Shown here: one piece after another, positions 35,100-47,013 of the stretch
How the letters are laid out: every line of letters begins with the position of its first letter
Position numbering within the stretch: the stretch's first letter is position 1
Assembly: GCA_026545225.1 (NCBI GenBank)
Contig: CM048848.1
Coordinates: forward strand, 43,576,806 to 43,640,805
DNA from: Cornus controversa
Taxonomy: Eukaryota > Streptophyta > Magnoliopsida > Cornales > Cornaceae
Direction: 5' to 3'
DNA length: 64,000 bases
Translations under genes and position numbers: made by a program
Notes under the pieces: generated by a model
What the model was told of the DNA's origin: nothing
What the model saw: only the letters and a program-made list of their open reading frames with translations
Databases searched by the model: none

Positions 35100-36426
35100 T
35101 GTGTGTTAAAATACTAAGTCTGAGTTCGTCGGTTATAGATGAACTGTGTGAGCTCAGATGCCAAACAAATATTCCTAATACTACAGTTGAGTCAGCTAGT
35201 AGACTTTTCATATGATTTGACTTCATGCGATTGTGGAGGGTAAGAAATGACCCCCTCACTGGTTACTTACTTTGGCCTTGAATAACACTACAGATTGCCT
35301 TGAAGTATCTATGTATCTATGTATGTGTGTGTGTGCTTGGATTAAATGAGAACTACAATGTGTCGATATATTGAATAACATTAATAAAAAGTGTGTAATA
35401 ATATTAAGCATCACTGATGTTAAACTATTGAGCGAGAGTTTATTACAACCTCTACAATATTACACAATCTTGGTCCTAAATTATACTTGAAACGTAAATC
35501 ATCAACCACAAGTAAGTGCTAGGAAAATTGTTTGGATGATATAACTAGCAGTGCGATGCTAGGGACATTGTTTGGGTGACGCAACCAATAGTAGAATGCT
35601 ATGGATGACAGTTGGATTTAGGTGCAACCAATCGTGTTGGTTTAGGCGCAACCAAAAGTGTTGTGTGAGGGAGTTTACTTAGATTTAGGAGAAGCCAGAA
35701 ACAAAGTGCTGTGAATACCACTTGGATTTAGGGGAAGCCAGAAATAAAGTGCTAAGGATACCACTTGAATTTAGGTAAGGGTGGAAGTAGAGTGCTAGGA
35801 GGCTACCTAGGTTGAAATTAAAACAGTAAATGACATTAAAAGTAAATGCAATCTAATACATGATAAGCAAGGTATGACCTTAGGCTATGGCTGCTTGAAA
35901 GAAAATGGAATCCATTGGGGATGAGATTATTTTTGTTTGTGCCGTAGGAGCACTTATCCAATGGATAAAGCACCTTATTTATAGAAAAAATCTGTTACAC
36001 CTTCTTGGTCTCAAGCGGTGTTGTCTGTTGGATGGATCTCCACATGGTCATCTATGACTAATTCTTTTAATTATTATATTATGTAGCTAATACAATTATG
36101 GTGGTTCATCTTGTAGCAATGAATTCTAGTGAACTAGCTTACTTAGTGCCATTAGACTTAGTGAGGAAGGCACGTTATCATAGTCAGAAGTCTTAGCTCA
36201 TTTGCATGACATTAGACTTCGAGATGCTTCTTTGTGTACATTCAATGTATCAGCATTAAATGCATTTGATCTTCATATCTAACGATGTACTAAATAAGAA
36301 AATATCAGAGACTTGGTGAGCGATTTGTCTGACACTGATTCATTTTCTCTCTCCACCTGGTTTACTCACAGACAATCATTCTTGTTTGTTTATGAAAACT
36401 AGAATTCTAATTTCTCATAGAATTGG
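35100..36426. other. Unassigned region between unit B and the Tekay-type element
   Basis: Unit B homology ends near 35100. A GT-rich microsatellite-like run lies at 35310-35333 and a degenerate minisatellite at 35515-35815. The remainder shows no convincing coding frame. The last bases before 36427 (ATTGG, 36422-36426) are the target-site duplication of the Tekay-type element. Confidence 0.6.
35515..35815. repeat. Degenerate ~42-bp minisatellite, about 7 units
   Basis: Units of about 41-44 bases start with GTGCTAGG or GTGCTRDG and contain TTGGATTTAGG and GAAGCCAGAAA or GCAACCAA. The best pair is near 35690-35770. Confidence 0.7.
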
Positions 36427-37856
36427 TGAAATACCCCCTACAATTTCACGCATGAGATGGTCAGTCTCACACATAAAATATAAGGAATATCTACAGCTGA
36501 TAGCATACAAGCATAAAAAACAAGGACAAAAGAAAGAAAGAATTATAAATGCTGAAAGAAAAGTCTAACTGAAATAAATAATAATGTTAAATAAACATAA
36601 TACGAGTCTGAACGATATAACTTAGAAGTCCCGTAACTTAAGGACCCCATAACCAAAAATTATAAAAGTAAATACTTTATGAAAAGATTTAAGTCTCTAC
36701 ACCGAAGTTTAGTAAGGAATAAATGATTGTCATGCTCTATGAACTCTACACTCTAATCCCAAGGTAGAAACTGTCTCGGACCTAAAATATCAACAAAGTG
36801 GTTAAACCCACGAGCAAGTTCCCTCTACTACCACCCAACAGCGGACCGATAAACATACCCTCTATATGAGGGACAATAAATACATAGAAATATACGTATC
36901 ATTTCCTCATTTATCCCTATCCCAAAATAGAAACCGACTGTACCAACCTATCTGAAATTACACAAATTATAGAACCTATTTTCTAAGTTCACTCCAAAGG
37001 CAATCCTTACATGACCGAACACTTTATAAAATATATACCTAATTCATATAAGGCAATCCTAACATGCCTAGCAATCTTGACATACCTCCCTTATTATTAT
37101 TGAATACCTTATTAGGTATTTCGCAATCCTGACATGCCTCCTCTATTAACATTGAATACCTTATTAGGTATTTGATAGTCCTAACATGCTTCCCTTATTA
37201 ACATTGAATACCTTATTAGGTATTTGGCAATCCTATCATGCCTCCCATATTAATATTGAATACCTTATTAGGTATTTGATAATCCTGACATGCTTAGCAA
37301 TTCTGACATGCTTCCCTTATTAACACTAAATACCTTATTAAGTATTTGACAATCCTAACATGCTTCACTTATTAACATTAAATACCTAATTAGGTATTTG
37401 GTAATCCTGACATGCCTGACAATCTTGACATGCCTCCCTTATTGCTTATAAATAATAATTTAACATATTTAAAAACATGCTAATTATTATCATGAAAATT
37501 CTATAACCACATAAATTAATTAAATAAATAAAATAGCATAACATAACACGAAAGTAAACAAGTTTAACATACTCCCATACTGATTTAAACATCACAGAAT
37601 TAATCAAGCATGTTTATGATGGCAAAGAAATAACGAAAGAAAATTAAAACTAATTAAAAAGAAGAAGAAAAAAAACCCACACAACCAAGCCTACCTTGCA
37701 ATTTAAACATCAAGTATATCTAAACATAGCTCTAACATATGTTTCTATGCATATTCTATCTTTAAAAATCTTATTTTATTTTTCAGGAATTTTTTAAAAT
37801 TTTTCAGTAATTTAAAATATTTTTCTTAATTTTTTACATCTTAAAATGATTTTAAA

Positions 37857-37893
<37 letters not shown>

Positions 37894-38998
37894 CAAATTG
37901 GGCCCAAACTAGGCCTAGTGGGCTTCTTCTTCCCCAGCGCCCCTCTGTTGTTCAGCGCACAACAATGCGCGTACCAGCCTTTTCCCGGTCACTTTTCGGC
38001 CCCGTTCACCTCCATTTTTACACCAAACTTCTCCTCTTGATCTAAGCTACCTCAAATCCCCTCCATCCATGACGTTAATCAGAAAGGCCCAAATTCAAGT
38101 TTTAGGGTTCTTCAAACTCAAACTCAAAATTTCGTCAAATTACCCAACGATTTGCAACCAAACTAACAAGAATTATTCGGGAGAGCAAGATAAATAATTT
38201 AATCGAAACAAAATCATTCAAAAACAGTATTAACATTCATAACAAATATCATGTATATATATACACGCGCATATATACTCATATATACACGTATTTACAT
38301 ATGAGAATTTACACCAAAATATTACCAATTTCGTAGATTATTTACGTAATCAAATTAAAGTCCCCTTAACATGCATATTCATACTAACACATAATTATAT
38401 ACATGTATATACATACAATCAAATAATACAAATATTTAACTATGTTTACAAGTTTAAAGGGGAAGTGAAGAGATTGAATTTGCCTTATGATTTTGAGCAA
38501 AATCACATTCTCTCCCTTTTTTTGACATCTAACATTCTCTCCCAATCTATGCATAGAAACTCACTATGCATAGGAACCACTGAACCCTAATTTTATTTTT
38601 TCTTTATTCTATTATTTTTCTTTTCTAGAATTACTAGAAAAATTCCTAAATAATTAAAATAATAAACATAAATATATTTAGCCCATCTATATATATATAT
38701 ATATATCCCAACCCAATAATCTAGCCTAACTTGAAAATAATTAAAAAAAACTAAAAGGAACTGCAACCCAAAACCCACATATTTTATTTAAAAGAAAAAT
38801 TTTAATTTAAAACAAATATTTCACAAACATTTAAAGTCAATATATACTTAGCACCAATTAATCAACCATCAACATTAAACAAAATAAAAACAACAGGCAT
38901 TCACAAAAATTTACTAAAGCATTTAAAACACAACACAATAAACAATTTAAATAATTAAAAATCCAAATTAAATATCCTCAAATTTTGGCGTATTACAT
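36427..38998 (-). mobile_element. 3' LTR of the Tekay-type element
   Basis: Plus-strand start TGAAATACCCCC, end GCGTATTACA; 2572 bases. It holds a tandem array (37060-37445) of about six ~51-base units with ATACCTTATTAGGTAT and GGCAATCCTGACATGCC. Ends and array are related to the 6705-10881 family. Confidence 0.85.
37060..37445. repeat. ~51-bp tandem array in Tekay-type LTR
   Basis: About six units of ATACCTTATTAGGTAT plus a GGCAATCCTGACATGCC-like dyad, then CTCCCTTATTAACATT. The partner LTR has about four units at 47640-47945. Confidence 0.85.
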
Positions 38999-39228
38999 TA
39001 TTCCTCCATAAAAAAAGGAATTCTTTCCTCAGAATTCACATCATACTTGAAATATAAGGCTCTGGATATCTTGCCTTTTTTTTCTTCCACCCTTTTCCAA
39101 GTGGACTCCACCTCATTGTGGTGGCTCCACTGAACTCGAGCTAAAGGAATAGTCTTGGAAAGAAGGACCTGGTTCCTATGGTCAAGAATATAGTAAGGTT
39201 GTTCCACATATGTTGCATCTAGCTGCAA
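38999..39228 (-). pseudogene. Chromodomain at the end of Tekay-type pol
   Basis: The minus strand reads QPYYILDHRNQVLLSKTIPL and VQWSHHNEVESTWKRVEE, the chromodomain block of plant Tekay elements, which guides integration to marked chromatin. It lies directly next to the 3' LTR. It is part of a broken polyprotein. Confidence 0.8.
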
Positions 39229-40829
39229 CTCAATTTTCCCAACCTTTATATGCTAATAAGTATTATCATCCCTAAGGAATTTCTATAACATAGACACGTG
39301 AAAGATACTATGCACCCTATGCATTGTGTCTGGTAACGCCAATCTATACGCCACCACCTCAATTCTATCAGTAATCATGAAAGGACCCACAAAACGAGGT
39401 GACAATTTTTCCTTCTTCCCAAACCGCATTACCCCCTTCATGGGAGAGACCTTAAGCCAAACTTGATCCCCCACATTGAACTCTAATGCACGAGTTCTTC
39501 GGTCAGCATAACTCTTCTATGTACTCTGAGCAGTCCTCATATAATCTCTAATAAGAGTAACTTTTTCTATTGTGTCCTTGATGAATTCAGGACCCAAGAA
39601 TATATTCTCTCTAACCTCCAACCAACATACAGGTGACCTACATGGGCGCCGATACAAAACCTCGAATGGTACCATACCAATAGTCTTTTGATAACTATTA
39701 TTATAAGCAAACTCAATGAGTGGCAAGTAACTCTCCCAATTACCTTTGAAGTCGAGTGCACATGCTCGTAACATATCCTCTAGAATCTAATTAACCCTCT
39801 CAGTCTGACCATCAGTCTGAAGGTGATAGGCTGTACTGAGATGTAGAGCTGTACCTATAGTCTACTGAAAACTCTCCAAAAATCCTGAAATAAAATTTGA
39901 AACTCTATCCCATATAATAGACAAAGGTACGCCATGGAGTTTTACTAACTCTGCATTGTAAAGTTTCGCGTATTGCTCTGAGGTGTAACTAAGCAAACTA
40001 ATAAAAAATGGGCAGATTTTGTCAACCTGTCCACTATAACCCAAATAGCATTATGATACTGTTGTGAGGTGGGAAGTCCCACAATGAAAGCCATAGAAAT
40101 GATCTCCCATTTTCACTCCGGTATAGGTAGTGGTTACAAAGATCCCAGTAGTCTCTAATGATCAATCTTAATCATTTGACAAGTGCTACATTTAGAGATA
40201 AATATAGCAATATCCTTCTTCATGCCTGCCCACTAAAACTATCGCTTCATATCTTGGCACATTTTATCCCCTCCAAGGTATACCAAAAATTGAGAACTAT
40301 GGGCCTCACTCATCACTGCCCTCCTTAAATCATCCTTGGGAGGAACCATTTACCGCCCCTTGTATCTAATCCGCCATCCATAACTACTGTGTAGAGCGGT
40401 ACCTCTCTAGATTTCAACTCAACCACTTTCTCTATGTATTGCGAGTTAGTAAGCTGATCTAAAATTACCCTCCAAATAATAGTAGGTGTAACCACTACAC
40501 ACGCTAGAAAAGCATTAGTTAAAACATCAACGCTGCTCAAGTCATTCCACTCTACTTCAAATAGATCAAAAAGACTAGCATAGGGTCGGTGACTAAGTGC
40601 ATCAACTACTACATTTGCTTTCCCTAGGTGGTATTGGATGGAAAAATGATAATCTTTCATGAATTCTAACCACTTGTGTTGCCTCATATTCAGCCCCTTT
40701 TGAGAGAACAGATACTGTAAACTCTTATGGTCACTGAACAAACTGAAGGTCTCACTTAAGAGGTAATGCCTCCAAAATTTTAAAGCAAACACCATAGCTA
40801 CCAACTCCAAATCATGAGTCAGTGATTCG
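39229..40829 (-). pseudogene. Tekay-type integrase and RNase H regions, broken
   Basis: RNase H strings ([33 protein letters not shown] and [16 protein letters not shown]) lie at 40325-40815. The integrase core is at about 39517-40044 (VPLSIIWDRVSNF, FAYNNSYQKTIGM and PFEVLYRRPCRSP). The integrase C-terminal domain is at 39283-39474 (MRFGKKEKLSPRFVGPF and HRVHSIFHVSML). All are on the minus strand and typical of plant chromoviruses. The region is broken in several places. Confidence 0.85.
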
Positions 40830-42324
40830 TGTATGAGTGTGACTCAAAAATATATCAATTAAAAATTTCCACACTTCGCAATAGAATGAATTCCTTGCAA
40901 AATAGGGCTATCAAAAGGGGTATCGTACCTCAGGGATTATGGTCTGATGAGTTGGAATACGGAATTAATTCTAATTAAATTTAAGAAAAGAATTCTGATT
41001 TTTAAACTAAACTAATTAAAAAGTAAAATAAAATAAATCAAAGATAAATAGATAATGAAAATAATATGAGAGAAATCTAAGGTGTTTGACTTCACCACTA
41101 ACTCCACAATCAATGGTCAATTGAATCAACTATAGGGGAATTACATCATGCATAAGTGGTGTTGGTGGCTACAAGCTCACCTTCATCCGTCAAGAAGATA
41201 ACATATGATTAAGGCTAAGCCATGGACTATCTTCGATTGGCATGGGCCATCTGTCTAACTACTCTAATCTAGGGTATAGTATGGTTCATCTTCTCTAGGC
41301 ATAATTCATCAAAGCTCATAACAATATATTCAGTGATTACCATTGTGTAACAATCTCTCTCATGATCACAGAAAACAAAAGAGATTGAGTTCAATAACAA
41401 CAACTAAATATCTAAGACAAGATAAGAAATCATTGAAACTGAATTTACAAGACTTTTATTGCTCAATTCTATAATAAGAATCCTCTGAATTACACAATCT
41501 ATGCATGTATAAAGGTCCCCAATAATTAAAACAATCAAACCATTGATGCTTTGTTAGGGCTACATCAAAATCCTAGTGGATGAACTAGCCGCTCATGGTA
41601 GAAGAAGAAGCTTCAACTATTGAGGAAGAAGATATCATCTTTCTGAATTACGCGTATGACTTCGTTCTCCAATGGCTCTGGAAATATGTTTCTGTTCTCT
41701 TCTCAGCCCTCTCCAAGCTCTCCTTTTTCTCCTCTCCTCAACTCAGCCTCTTATTCTTCACTTTATTCCCCAAGAGAATACACCAAAGTCCTAATCCAAT
41801 TAGGAATAAATTAGGGTTTCCCGCAGCACTAATCAGGTGGGTTTTTCCTGCTGACTTCAGCCTAACTTTTGACCCACTAGAAGTCCGATTTATGGAATTT
41901 TCGTGAAATACAAAAGTGTGCAGAATCAAATTTCGTTTAACCTCGGGAGAGAATTATGTTGATTTGAGGCTCAGAAATAAGACTTATGGTCCGTTTTCCA
42001 AAAAGGGATTAAGACTGTATTATGCGCAGATTTGGGCTTCAGGCCCGAAACCTTCTTAAGCAGTTGTAATTCTCTTGGACCTCTTTCTTGGGCTGATTTG
42101 AGTTGAAATAATTGGTTGAGTGAATCTCCTTGATGTAGGCTTCATCTCACCATCTTGGATGTCTTCTTTAAAAACCCAAAATCACGGTTTTAACTGAAAT
42201 AATCATTAGGGCCCTGAAAATACAGAAAATACTAAAACAAAGTAAAATCACAAAATAATCTATTACTAAGAGAATAAAATACATAAGTTAAGAGGCTAGA
42301 ATGCGTAACATTCAACGCCTATCA
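40830..42324 (-). mobile_element. 3' LTR of the nested Athila-like segment
   Basis: Plus-strand start about TGTATGAGTGTGACTC, end CGCCTATCA; about 1495 bases, next to the polypurine tract. It is closely related to the LTR at 24371-25592 over its outer half. The plus-strand open frame at 41595-41906 is LTR sequence. Confidence 0.75.
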
Positions 42325-42337
42325 CACCCCCAAACTT

Positions 42338-44120
42338 ACATATTGCTAGTCCCTTAGCAATAGAATAAAACAAAACTAAAACAAAGAAACTACTAAACAC
42401 TAACTAAACTACCCAACTCCACTTTCGTGGGAGAAACGATTGCATTTAGCATATGCAACAAGCCTTTAAACCCCTAGGTTCCCCCTAGTGGACGAGTATA
42501 GTCTCGTGAGAGTTTCCAAAAATGTTACCCACAAACATTCAAAATTCTGTTTCAACATTAATTCAAGAAGAAGATTACAATATATAGTTACAAACTTGCA
42601 TTCAAGAATAATTTCAAACTTTCAAATTCTATAATTCAAATCAATGGTCCTCATGCATAATTCACATCAACATATCTCAAAATAATTAACTCTAACTCCC
42701 TCGTGTAAAGTGAACTAGCATTCATCTCATGTAGCATAACCAAGCTTTGAATATATTAAGGCACATACCCTTTCAACTCACTAGCTCCCCTTATTGAAAT
42801 CATACTTCCAAACATGAATACATGACTTTTTAATTTTTTTTTCATCATTCTTTTTTTCATTGCTTTATTGGTTGTGCAATGTCTTGATCTATTAAGCTTT
42901 CTGAAAGATCCATGTAGCAAGCTTTCAGTCAGTGACTCCCAAACCAGATGGCTTTAGGGCACTAGGCTTTAAGATACCCTGAAGACCTAATTACTCGAAT
43001 CAATCAGGCTACAAATCAAGACAACCAATGCTCATCTTTTCTCACCCTTTCACTTTTGACGCGAACACTCCGTGCTTCCTGAGGCATAGAGGCCCGGTTA
43101 CTCATGAAAAGGATCAAATTGATTTGCTTATTCATCACTTTTTTCTTTCTTCTTTTTTTTTTCTTCTTTTTTTTTCATTGAAGTCAAGTAAAACACATTA
43201 TCGATACTCATTCTCAAGAGATACTAATTAATATCAAGCATATGTAACTCAATAACTCAAAATATAGGTTTATACCCCACAAGATTATGCTAGTGTGTCT
43301 GTGCATGTAAGGAAACTAAAATTAATCACTCCAAAACATGTTATTGCAAACCATGATTAAAACCACTTAATTCAAACCATAGTTTCCAAAAATTTCAAAC
43401 ATACTCAAAAATTGCAAGTTAAGCACCTACATAAGGTATTAATCCTTTGAATAATGTCAAAACATTCTATCTAAAAACAAAACCAAATAAAATAAAAAAT
43501 AAATTAAGAAAATAAAATAAAATAAAATCCTAATACAAAAAGAATTTCACACAAATTTCCCCCCATATTGCATTAAAGCAATCAAATAGGCATCGCCTCA
43601 CCCCCAAACTTAAACTGTACATTGTCCTCAATGTACACCCAATTAAAGCATAGAGAAGAGTAAGAACGATGTTACCAGGATTATGGCGTAGTGGAAAGAA
43701 AATAGAGCACATCACTAGCATGAAGGCAATGAAAGCACTCCCCCAAACTTAGATGTGAAAACCTGTCAAAACAAACCACTATACCCCAAAGATCAAGTGA
43801 AATAGTATGGGTGAAAATAATTATGAAAGAGGAAAATCCTAAAAAAAATAAACTATTATTTTTTCATTTTTCAAAAATTTTTTATTTTTTATTTTTTTAT
43901 TTTTTTAATAACAAAAATCTACTACAAAAAGAAAAAAAATAAAATTAAAAAGAAAAATAAAAACTAAGAATAAAATAAAATACAAAAGATGGTTACCTTC
44001 CTGTCAAGGGTGTGGTGGTGACTGAGCATCTGGATCCAAGTTTGCTTGACGCATCAGTGCACGCATCATCCTCCTCATCTCTAGTTGCTCTTGGCGAGTG
44101 TCACGGAAGTGATCCGCCAT
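42338..44120 (-). other. Non-coding 3' region of the nested Athila-like segment
   Basis: AT-rich, with T-rich runs near 42830-42860 and 43140-43170 and an A-rich tract at 43840-43990. CCCCCAAACTTA-like words recur (42329, 43601, 43741). No gene is supported. Confidence 0.6.
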
Positions 44121-45227
44121 CTATGTTCTCATTGCTCCAAACTGTGTGGAGACCTCTGTCTGTAGGGTACCAAACTGGGCTGTCAACCCAGCAATCTGCC
44201 CCTCTAAATATTGATAATCATGGCCACCAGCCTGTGCATGCACCTCCTCTTCCTCTGCCTCCATCTCCTCTGGATCTTCCACCGGTGGTGGTATATCTAT
44301 ATGCTCTCCTCCCTGAGCCAACCGAGATACCTCACCAGGCGCCGCTATGACTCTCTGGTGCATATGAGATCGACTCAGGTTCCAGTCATGCATGCCATAA
44401 TGAAGATCACGTGGAAAGGCAAGCTCGTCCTCATGAACTGCATATCCCTGTGTCACAAGCAACTGGTGAATAATAGTAGGGAATGAAAACTCCCAGTCAC
44501 TTGCACTGTCTGGTGCCTTGGCTACAACCTTGGAATAAAACTTCTCCATCTGGCCCCAGACAATCTGTGGGAATGACAGCCAATGCCCAAAATGTATGGC
44601 ATATAATGATCTGAGGAACTCTTGACGTCTCTCGGTTTTATGTCCAATTGGACATACATTCTTGAGTAGAACAGCATCAAGGAACCATAAATGATTTGGC
44701 ATTGAAGACTTTGAAGCAGCATTCCTTTTCGGCCCGAAAAATTGGTTGGCACACAAACGTGCAACCACATTACCCACCGACAACTCGTCGGGTAAAGGAG
44801 TATAGATATGAGATAAATCAGCTGGGCACTCATGAGGACAACCCATGGCAATGGCAATGGATGACATGTCCACTCGAACTATTGTTCCATCTACGGAAGA
44901 AGTAAGCACATCCCGCTCATCAGGTGTCGGCATTAAATTCTGATAAAATACCTTGACAAGCCTCGGGTAAATGGTAGATGAGAGTGGAACAAAAATTGAT
45001 GCCGACCGATGACGACGGATGTCGGAAATCCCCCATCGTGTCTCGGGAAACATACCATAAAGTTCGGCTATGTCAAACGTGGTTTCAAAGTTCAACGCCC
45101 TTGGATGCCATCTCTCTTGAATACCTTCTCGGCGAGATCGTGAAGAACCTGTGGTCGGATCATGCCTCGCTCGGCGAGGATTACGTGAACTTGAAGCACC
45201 TTGGTGACTTGCTCTCTTTGGTGCCAT
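44121..45227 (-). CDS. Accessory protein of an Athila-like element, plant transposon-protein domain, mostly open
   Basis: A 368-residue minus-strand frame. It has a basic, Ser/Arg-rich N-terminus (MAPKRASHQGASSSRNPRRA). The central domain (about 40-270) contains FETTFDIAELYGMFPETRW, FVPLSSTIYPRLVKVFYQNL, IAIAMGCPHECPADLSHIY and SMPNHLWFLDAVLLKN. The C-terminus is acidic, then likely coiled-coil (EEMEAEEEEVHAQ, then LTAQFGTLQTEVSTQFG). No signal peptide or membrane segment is visible, so it does not look like an envelope protein although it sits where Athila elements carry an env-like ORF. The core resembles the domain I recall as Pfam Transposase_32, of unknown function. Degraded relatives lie at 840-1790 and 22341-23100. 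Confidence 0.65.
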   Translation of the reverse strand: MAPKRASHQGASSSRNPRRARHDPTTGSSRSRREGIQERWHPRALNFETTFDIAELYGMFPETRWGISDIRRHRSASIFVPLSSTIYPRLVKVFYQNLMPTPDERDVLTSSVDGTIVRVDMSSIAIAMGCPHECPADLSHIYTPLPDELSVGNVVARLCANQFFGPKRNAASKSSMPNHLWFLDAVLLKNVCPIGHKTERRQEFLRSLYAIHFGHWLSFPQIVWGQMEKFYSKVVAKAPDSASDWEFSFPTIIHQLLVTQGYAVHEDELAFPRDLHYGMHDWNLSRSHMHQRVIAAPGEVSRLAQGGEHIDIPPPVEDPEEMEAEEEEVHAQAGGHDYQYLEGQIAGLTAQFGTLQTEVSTQFGAMRT

Positions 45228-45290
45228 AGAAGTAGAAAAAGTGTGGTTGAGGAATTAAATCGAACACTTGGCGTGCACAATTAACTTGTA

Positions 45291-46200
45291 ACTCGAAAGG
45301 CATGACCCGAAACTCATAAGACCCATATCTGGTAAGAATGGCTATCTTCGGTACATCTTGTTCCCTGACTCAGAGCTGATGATACCCGGATCTCAAATAT
45401 ATCTTCGAGAAGTAAGTGGCTCCCCTTAGTTGATCAAACAAATCATCAATCATTGGCAACGGGTACTTGTTGTAGGTTGTGACCTTATTCAACTCTCTGT
45501 AATCTATACAAAGGCGAAAAGACCTATTCTTCTTTTTCACAAACAGCACTGATGCTCCCCATGGTGAAGTACTCCCGCGAATGAATTTCTGACTAAAAAG
45601 TTGCTGAATCTAGTCTTTCAGCTCCCTCATTTCCACAGGCGCTATTTTGTATGGGGCCCTAGAAATAGGTTTGGTTCCTGGAGTTAAATAAATCACAAAA
45701 TTGATCCCATGACTCAGTGGTAGCTCTGAAATTTTCTCAAACACATCTTGGAAGTCTCGTACCACTGGAATGGAATCCATAGAAACTATAATTTCCTCCG
45801 GAGACTCCTCACTAATAAAGAACAAGTGAGTGCTAGACCCTCTATTTGATTATGACATAGCAACCAAATACATCTCCTGACCCAGTATAGAAAAAATGAT
45901 TGCCTTATCATGGCAATTAACCTGGGCATGGTAGTACGATAACTAATAATCCATCCCAAGTATGACATCATATGAAATCATGTCTAGGACCAATAGGTCT
46001 GCCAAGAACCTGAGTCTGCCAATGCCTATAGTCACCTGACTACAGCATTCCCATAAAACTGTACTAACTCCTAATGGTGTGGCTATAATAAATGGAAAAC
46101 TACACGGCTGAGTAAATATACCTGATAGCCTAACAAATGACTAAGACATAAAAGAGTGAGATGCCCCAGTATCAAATAAATCACGACCAAGGTTACCATT
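45291..46200 (-). pseudogene. Tekay-type protease and RT N-terminal region, broken
   Basis: The minus strand shows the aspartic protease motif (LFDTGASHSFMS) near 46140-46185. It is followed by RT beginnings: VVRDFQDVFEKISELPL, SRAPYKIAPVEMRELKD, then [23 protein letters not shown] and [13 protein letters not shown]. These are the standard chromovirus blocks. The RT stops at the nested Athila-type segment. It is broken. Confidence 0.85.
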
Positions 46201-46860
46201 TATCATAAACATACCCTCGATCGCTTGAGGAGCCTGCACATCATATGGTATGACGTTGTAGACCCTCCCATGGTACATCTGTTGAGCAAGTTGCCCCACT
46301 GGTGGTGGCGATGCCAGTAAAGCTGGACGGTGCTAAGTCTGAATCTATGGAACTTATGGTGTCGGCAAGGGCTATTGTTGTCCCTGCTGACCAAATTGTC
46401 CCTGATTAGCTTTGGGGCAATACCTAGCAGAATGCCCAAGCTCACCACACCCATAGCATTTTTCTCTGAATGTACCAGTAGGCCTCCTCAACTGTGGTAC
46501 ACCATTCTATCTTCTGTGAGTAGAGGCTTCCCCTTTATGAGCATCATTGTTACCCCTGTGTTTCTTCCACAGTTGCTGCCCTGGGTAATTGCCCTTGTCA
46601 AATTGCCTCCTGCCATTTCCATTCCTCCACTCCCAAGTATTAGGCTGCTCCACCGGTAATGGAATATGCGCCAACTGCAGTGGCTGCTATGGTAACTACT
46701 GATTCTAAGGAGTAATCGTCACTCCTGTAGCTACAGCCTGAACAATAATGGCTACCAAATCGGGAGGAAGTTCAGTTTACCACCCTGAACATTATCCAGA
46801 CCCCGGTGTTGGTTCACACTCCTCCTTCTATGAGGTGGCATCTGAATAGATGAAAAGAAA
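46201..46860 (-). pseudogene. Tekay-type gag with zinc knuckle, broken
   Basis: Near 46400-46465 the minus strand encodes CYGCGELGHSARYC, a CCHC zinc knuckle used for RNA packaging, flanked by Q/N/G-rich sequence. The N-terminal capsid part of gag is not recognisable, so gag looks short. It is broken. Confidence 0.75.
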
Positions 46861-46999
46861 GAGAATCAATACCCTAATAATAGACTAAAATGTATGGAGT
46901 ACAATGAGTCCTAAACTTAGATTCTATTTATCAGAATACGCAACGCAAAAGATACCGTACAACGAACCCTAAAGACCCAAGAATACTTGAACCTTGAAT

Positions 47000-47011
47000 G
47001 CTCTAATACCA
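47000..47011 (-). other. Primer-binding site (tRNA-iMet type) of the Tekay-type element
   Basis: The minus strand reads TGGTATTAGAGC just inside the 5' LTR (47014). This is one base off the complement of the initiator tRNA-Met 3' end, the usual primer of this lineage. Confidence 0.8.
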
Positions 47012-47013
47012 AC

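Larger units (their letters stand above)
40830..45290 (-). mobile_element. 3' end of an Athila-like element inside the Tekay-type pol
   Basis: Read on the minus strand: an accessory ORF (44121-45227), a non-coding stretch, a purine tract AAGTTTGGGGGTG (42325-42337), then a 3' LTR (40830-42324) starting TGATAGGCGTTG. No 5' LTR or pol is present on the right side, so only the 3' part of an element is here. The right edge, near 45290, is not sharp. The surrounding Tekay-type RT/RNase H is split by it. Confidence 0.75.

Noticed and set aside
34831-35259. Three overlapping frames on both strands
   Set aside because: They lie in the duplicated tail of unit B, are not conserved in unit A's matching frame and have no recognisable domain.
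44012-45229. Plus-strand frames of 69-112 residues
   Set aside because: Shadows of the 368-residue minus-strand accessory protein.
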